Positions 60,744 through 64,000 of a stretch of 64,000 nucleotides of DNA are shown piece after piece. The number at the start of each line of letters is the position of its first letter. Position 1 is the stretch's first letter. The translations under genes and the position numbers were made by a program. Below the pieces are notes generated by a model. That model saw nothing but the letters and a program-made list of their open reading frames with translations. It ran no database searches and was not told the origin of the DNA. Source of the DNA: SXNM01 sp964586155 (GTDB lineage Bacteria; Myxococcota_A; UBA9042); contig CAZPHC010000007.1 of NCBI GenBank assembly GCA_964586155.1, forward strand, positions 1-64,000. The letters are read 5' to 3'.

Positions 60744-62221
60744 GGCACCACCTCGCGCACCGGCGTGGTGGTCGCGGTGACGGCGCTCGGCTCGATGGCG
60801 AAGGCAGGGCGGGCGACGGCGCGGCCGCAGCGCTCGGGCAGGTCGCCGGCAGGATCGTCGAAGAAGGCGGCCAGGATCGCCGGCCCGCAGCCGCTGCGTC
60901 CGGCCCAATGCCCGGCGTTGTCGATGACCACGGCGCGTCCGCCGCGCGCCCTGCGCACGGCGTCGGCGTGGCGCGCCGGCGTCACAGGGTCGAGCGAGCC
61001 CGACAGCAGCAGCAACGGCACCGCCGGAGCAGCGTCCGCGCTCGAAGGCAACGCGGCGCTCGCGGGGACGCGACCCGCCGGGCCGGTCCAGATGGCGCAG
61101 ACGGCCCGCATCTGCGCCACGATCGCGTCGCCGACGAAGCCTCGGCCCGTGCCGGCCGACTCGGCGGCGATCCGCGGCAGATCCTCGAGGCAGGTCACGT
61201 TGGCCAACTGCGCGAACGACGCGCCGCCGGTGGCGTCCAACAGCAGCGAGGCCGCGGTCACCAGGGGCGCCCAATCGCCCGCTGCGGCGCGATGGACCAC
61301 CATCGGCAACGTCGCCGCCAGCGCCGGATCGTAGAGCAGCCCCCGCAGCGCCATCGCGACGCCTGCGCGATGCAGGGTCAGCGTCAGCGGCTTGCCGGTT
61401 CGCGGGTGCGCGATCCGGGCCTGGCGCGGCGGATCGAGCGAGGCCAGCAACGAGGCCGTCGCGCCGACGAGATCGCCGTCGACCATCCGCCCACAGGCCG
61501 GATCGCGGCGGCAGGCGCTCGCCAGCTCGTCCAGGGCGGCCTGGGCGTCGGCGTCGAACGTCGCGAAGATCGGGGTCTCGGGGGCCAGGACGCCGTCGAT
61601 GGCCACGCTCGCGACGTGCGCGCCATGCCTGGCGAGGTGGACCAGGGCGAGGCGGCTGCCGTAGGAGACCCCGTAGAGCGCGATGCGCTCGACGCCCAGC
61701 GCCTTGCGTACATCGTCGAGGTCGTCGCTCGCCGCGATCGTGCCGTAGGCCGCCGGCGGCAGGGGCAGCGCGTCGCGGCATCGCCGCACCCCGGCCTCGG
61801 GCAGGTGCACGTCGAAGACGGTGGCCACCTCGTCGGCGTCGGGGCCAAAGGGCTCGCAAGGCGACGCGCCGGAGCGGCCCGTGCCGCGCACGTCGACGAA
61901 GATCAGGTCGTGGCGTCGCCGCACCCGCGCCAGGGCGCGGGACACAGGGCCGGCGACAGAGCTCGCCGCCTGGCCCGGACCGCCGGCCAGGAACACGACC
62001 GGCGCGGCGCCCGGATCACGTTGCTCGGCGGGCAATCGGGCGACGAAGAGCGGGATCGTCCGCGCATCGCCGGGCAGCCGCGAGGGCACGTCCAGGGTCC
62101 GGCAGCGAGCCTCGACCTCGAGCCCGTCGAGCCAGCAAGGCGTTTCGGCGGTGGCGTCCGGCCGCGCGGCGGGCGAACACGCCACGACCACCAGGGCCAA
62201 CGCCAGCCACCAGCGACGCAT
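60740..62221 (-). CDS. Exported alpha/beta-hydrolase (proline iminopeptidase/TAP-like)
   Basis: The 493-residue protein has a lipoprotein-like signal (LVVVAC, Cys15). The oxyanion segment FLAGGPGQAASS and FVDVRGTGRSGAS are those of the S33-type prolyl aminopeptidases and the tripeptidyl-peptidase-like group; the nucleophile lies in GVSYGSRLA. A TAP-like C-terminal part (LLLLSGSLDPVTPARHADAV, NAGHWAGR) supplies Asp and His. It is likely an envelope peptidase or esterase. The gene begins 3 bp after the START gene and overlaps the ABC ATPase gene by 4 bp, so it could process or prepare a compound exported by the pump. Confidence 0.85.
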   Translation of the reverse strand: MRRWWLALALVVVACSPAARPDATAETPCWLDGLEVEARCRTLDVPSRLPGDARTIPLFVARLPAEQRDPGAAPVVFLAGGPGQAASSVAGPVSRALARVRRRHDLIFVDVRGTGRSGASPCEPFGPDADEVATVFDVHLPEAGVRRCRDALPLPPAAYGTIAASDDLDDVRKALGVERIALYGVSYGSRLALVHLARHGAHVASVAIDGVLAPETPIFATFDADAQAALDELASACRRDPACGRMVDGDLVGATASLLASLDPPRQARIAHPRTGKPLTLTLHRAGVAMALRGLLYDPALAATLPMVVHRAAAGDWAPLVTAASLLLDATGGASFAQLANVTCLEDLPRIAAESAGTGRGFVGDAIVAQMRAVCAIWTGPAGRVPASAALPSSADAAPAVPLLLLSGSLDPVTPARHADAVRRARGGRAVVIDNAGHWAGRSGCGPAILAAFFDDPAGDLPERCGRAVARPAFAIEPSAVTATTTPVREVVP

Positions 62222-62224
62222 GGC

Positions 62225-63028
62225 TCAGGGCGTCGGCGCGGCGCTGGGCGCAGGCGTGGCCTCAGCGGGGGCCGGCGGCGGGTTGTGCCAGTCCGCGAAG
62301 TTCGGATTCACCGTCACCGAGGGGCGTCGCGACGCGGCGATCAGGCCGTTGAGCGTCTTGACCGGCCAATCCTTCTGGATCAGGTTCACGAGCCAGGACG
62401 GCAACATGCCCTTGGGATCGGTCTGCACCTCGACCGTCAGCCGCGTCTTCTCGCCGGGCAGCGCCTCGAACCGGTAGAAGGTGCCCGCGACCAGGCCGCG
62501 GACGCAGCAGTCGTCGATGCCCTTGCCCGGATGGTCGACCGACTTGATCCGCGCCGTGACGACCCGCCGCGCGGCGTCGACCTCTGCCTTGGTGTGCAGC
62601 ACGTAGTCGCGGTCGCTCACGGGGAACGGCAGGCCGAAGCGGATCCAATAGGTGCGCTCCAGGCTCGACTTCACCTCGAGCTCGCGGTCCGACTTCCAGC
62701 GATCGACCCAGTACTTGCGCGAACCCGAGTCAGCGAAGACCTGCAGCACACGGCCGATGTGGATATTGGCCACGGTCTCGCCGCGGAACGCGAGCTTGCT
62801 GCTGCCCGGGACAGCCATGCGGGCGACGCGGACGCCATCCTTGGTCCCGACCTGCTCCCACTGGGCGGCGGCGGCTGGGGCGGCGAGGCCAAGCGCGCCC
62901 ATGGCCAGGGCGCCCCACGCAGCGACGCGCACCGTCACGCGCCGAAGCCGTGAGGCGACCGACGGCGAGGGAGCAGACGACGAGGAAGCAGACGGCGAAC
63001 GAGCGGACAGCAAGCGGGCAGATGGCAC
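62225..63028 (-). CDS. Exported START/SRPBCC-domain protein
   Basis: The 267-residue protein has an Arg/Ser-rich N-terminus, a signal-like segment (WGALAMGALGLAAPAAAAQ) and a START-type lipid-binding domain of about 190 residues (EQVGTKDGVRVARMAVPGSSKLAFRGE, HIGRVLQVFADSGSRKYWVDRW, PVSDRDYVLHT), with a Pro/Ala-rich C-terminus. Such proteins bind lipids or hydrophobic ligands in a deep cavity. The GTG at 63028 is preceded by GAGG; a later start close to the signal peptide is possible. It is the first gene of a four-gene operon with a hydrolase and an ABC exporter, which suggests a hydrophobic ligand. A good TTGCGT-N17-TAGGCT promoter precedes it. Confidence 0.78.
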   Translation of the reverse strand: MPSARLLSARSPSASSSSAPSPSVASRLRRVTVRVAAWGALAMGALGLAAPAAAAQWEQVGTKDGVRVARMAVPGSSKLAFRGETVANIHIGRVLQVFADSGSRKYWVDRWKSDRELEVKSSLERTYWIRFGLPFPVSDRDYVLHTKAEVDAARRVVTARIKSVDHPGKGIDDCCVRGLVAGTFYRFEALPGEKTRLTVEVQTDPKGMLPSWLVNLIQKDWPVKTLNGLIAASRRPSVTVNPNFADWHNPPPAPAEATPAPSAAPTP

Positions 63029-63084
63029 GGCGCACCTCTTCGACGGAGACGGGTGGCGCGACGGCGCCGATGTCGATGGACGCG

Positions 63085-63113
63085 AGCCTAGGGATCGTCC
63101 GCGCGGGACGCAA
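63085..63113 (-). promoter_or_regulatory. Promoter of the START/ABC operon
   Basis: On the minus strand TTGCGT (63113-63108) and TAGGCT (63090-63085) are 17 bp apart, leaving a leader of about 50 nt. Confidence 0.5.
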
Positions 63114-63236
63114 GCCTCCACGCGCCGATCGACCTCGGGAGTCGCGGTGTTGGAGCGGCGACCGCAGGGGGCCGGGCGCGTGACTTCTTGGGGGGCGGGC
63201 ACCACGGCAGCGGTGCCGGACGGCGCGAGGGAACGC

Positions 63237-63455
63237 CTACCGAGCGCGGTAGGTGATGCGACCGCGCGTCAAGTCGTACGGGGAGAGCTCGACCGTGACC
63301 TTGTCGCCCGGCAGGATACGGATGAAGTACTTCCGCATCTTGCCCGAGACGTGCGCGAGCACCTTGTGGCCATTGGGCAACTCGACGCGGAACATCGCGT
63401 TGCGCAGCGGCTCGATGACCGTCCCCTCGACGACGAGACCTTCTTCCTTCGACAT
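63237..63455 (-). CDS. infA: Translation initiation factor IF-1
   Basis: The 72-residue product begins MSKEEGLVVEGTVIEPLRNA and ends in DLTRGRITYRAR. The middle has NAMFRVELPNGHKVLAHVSGKMRKYFIRILPGDKVTVELSPYD, the S1-like fold of IF-1 in full. It binds the A site of the 30S subunit during initiation. ATG 63455 is used because it yields exactly the family's 72 residues, with GGAG about 8 nt upstream; the in-frame GTG at 63497 would add 14 atypical residues. Confidence 0.96.
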   Translation of the reverse strand: MSKEEGLVVEGTVIEPLRNAMFRVELPNGHKVLAHVSGKMRKYFIRILPGDKVTVELSPYDLTRGRITYRAR

Positions 63456-63578
63456 GAACACTCCGCGGCCCCGGGGGCCCGACTCCAGCATCACCACCTC
63501 GACGAGCCCTGGAGGACGGCGTCGGGGTCGCCGAGGATCCGGCTGCCCAGGTGGGCGGCGCCGGTCGAGGCGGCGCGC

Positions 63579-63606
63579 ATCCTACGCGCCGCGACAGGGA
63601 ACGCAA
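63579..63606 (-). promoter_or_regulatory. Promoter of infA
   Basis: On the minus strand TTGCGT (63606-63601) and TAGGAT (63584-63579) are separated by 16 bp. Confidence 0.5.
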
Positions 63607-63727
63607 CCTCCAGCGAGCATTGCCTTCACCTGGGTCGTCGCCGGCACCGACCACGACGAGTCGTGCCCCGATCCGGGCCGCGTCTTCGGCGTTCTGGCAT
63701 CGCATTCGTGCCATTGTGTGCGCTTGC

Positions 63728-63756
63728 TTGCGAGGCCCGGGCAGATTCCCTACGAT
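63728..63756 (+). promoter_or_regulatory. Promoter of the terminal lipoprotein gene
   Basis: TTGCGA (63728-63733) and TACGAT (63751-63756) are separated by 17 bp, about 20-30 bp before the ATG at 63786. Confidence 0.5.
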
Positions 63757-63785
63757 GCAGCGGCCCAGGCCCCAGGAGACCACCC

Positions 63786-64000
63786 ATGCGCGCACTGCAC
63801 CTCGCCCGACCCTCTGCATCCTTCGCCGTTCGCTTGGCGATGGTGGCGGCGCTCCTCACCTCCGTCGCATGCGGCAGCGATCCGGAGTCGCCTTCGACCG
63901 ACACCGCCTCTGCCGACACCGGCGGGACGGACACCGGCGCGATCGACACCGACCAGCAGACCGACACCAACAAGCCGGACACGTCGAGCACCGACACCGG
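63786..64000 (+). CDS. N-terminal part of a lipoprotein (3' truncated by window end)
   Basis: The visible 71 residues are a lipoprotein signal peptide (LAMVAALLTSVAC, Cys29) followed by a Thr/Asp/Ser-rich spacer (TDTASADTGGTDTGAIDTD). This is the same kind of acidic linker found after the lipobox in other surface proteins of this window. CAGGAG precedes the ATG. The domain content is beyond the window. Confidence 0.82.
   Translation, partial: MRALHLARPSASFAVRLAMVAALLTSVACGSDPESPSTDTASADTGGTDTGAIDTDQQTDTNKPDTSSTDT

Larger units (their letters stand above)
63456..63785. other. 330-bp divergent intergenic region between infA and a lipoprotein gene
   Basis: No gene is seen here. It holds two outward promoters: TTGCGT-N16-TAGGAT on the minus strand (63606-63579) for infA and TTGCGA-N17-TACGAT on the plus strand (63728-63756) for the lipoprotein gene. 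The infA leader would be about 115 nt. Confidence 0.6.

Noticed and set aside
1..64000. tRNA, rRNA, insertion sequence, integrase or attachment site
   Set aside because: I found no cloverleaf, transposase or terminal inverted repeats by reading the intergenic regions and coding products.

Overview
The window is about 64 kb of very GC-rich bacterial DNA with dense coding, many 1-4 bp start/stop overlaps, and no rRNA, tRNA, transposase or CRISPR array that I could recognise. The gene content suggests a Myxococcota-type (former deltaproteobacterial) chromosome. The reasons are at least ten lipoproteins with Asp/Ser/Gly-rich spacers, very large Cys-rich proteins with Dictyostelium-type CTDC repeats, a DUF4265 protein, a fused cobalamin mutase (IcmF), a caspase-like protein, and a promoter class TTGCNN-N16..18-TANNNT. 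This placement is an inference; there is no marker gene such as rRNA. Two runs of exactly 100 N (23455-23554 and 31749-31848) are assembly gaps inside low-complexity parts of two lipoprotein genes, so apparent frame changes there are artefacts.

Layout. 1-4.1 kb: end of an unknown gene, a ribosome-rescue factor (arfB) and, on the minus strand, icmF. 4.3-10.1 kb (plus): two SPFH/band-7 membrane proteins with a small membrane partner, then an M81/MlrC-like peptidase coupled to a secreted protein. 10.1-14.3 kb (minus): a fully overlapping set of LysR regulator, NodU/TobZ-like carbamoyltransferase and polytopic TMTC-like protein. 14.5-16.7 kb (plus, divergent): tyrosine catabolism, homogentisate dioxygenase and 4-hydroxyphenylpyruvate dioxygenase. 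17-22.3 kb: a glycine-rich RRM RNA-binding protein with a hairpin leader, a lipoprotein, a TonB-dependent receptor carrying its own TonB C-terminal-like domain, and a radical SAM protein. 22.3-23.7 kb (minus): a lipoprotein with four repeats.

24.1-27.8 kb is the most interesting region: an ECF sigma factor, a membrane anti-sigma-like protein and an exported caspase-like protein with PEGA-like, surface-repeat and barrel-like parts. The three are translationally coupled or nearly so. The promoter region of the sigma gene shares a 42-bp element (31 of 42 identical) with the region upstream of a DUF2807-like adhesin lipoprotein at 30.8 kb, which suggests a small envelope-stress or surface regulon. 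Between them lie a TrkA-type potassium channel and a second TMTC-like protein, both on the minus strand.

32.3-51.8 kb is a surface-protein region: a 2168-residue Cys-rich lipoprotein with about 60 CTDC units, an 809-residue lipoprotein with CGNGxCExGES repeats and a somatomedin-B-like module, a DUF1501 protein with two CxxCH-containing partners and a lipoprotein, and a 1376-residue FG-GAP (integrin-alpha-like) lipoprotein. 51.8-64 kb holds housekeeping and small-molecule genes: N-formylglutamate amidohydrolase, an RluA-family pseudouridine synthase, a minus-strand operon of adenosine deaminase, PlsB-like acyltransferase and a GpsA-like protein that seems to lack its catalytic lysines, a YD-repeat lipoprotein, a four-gene operon (START protein, alpha/beta hydrolase, ABC ATPase, ABC permease), infA, and the start of another lipoprotein cut by the window end.
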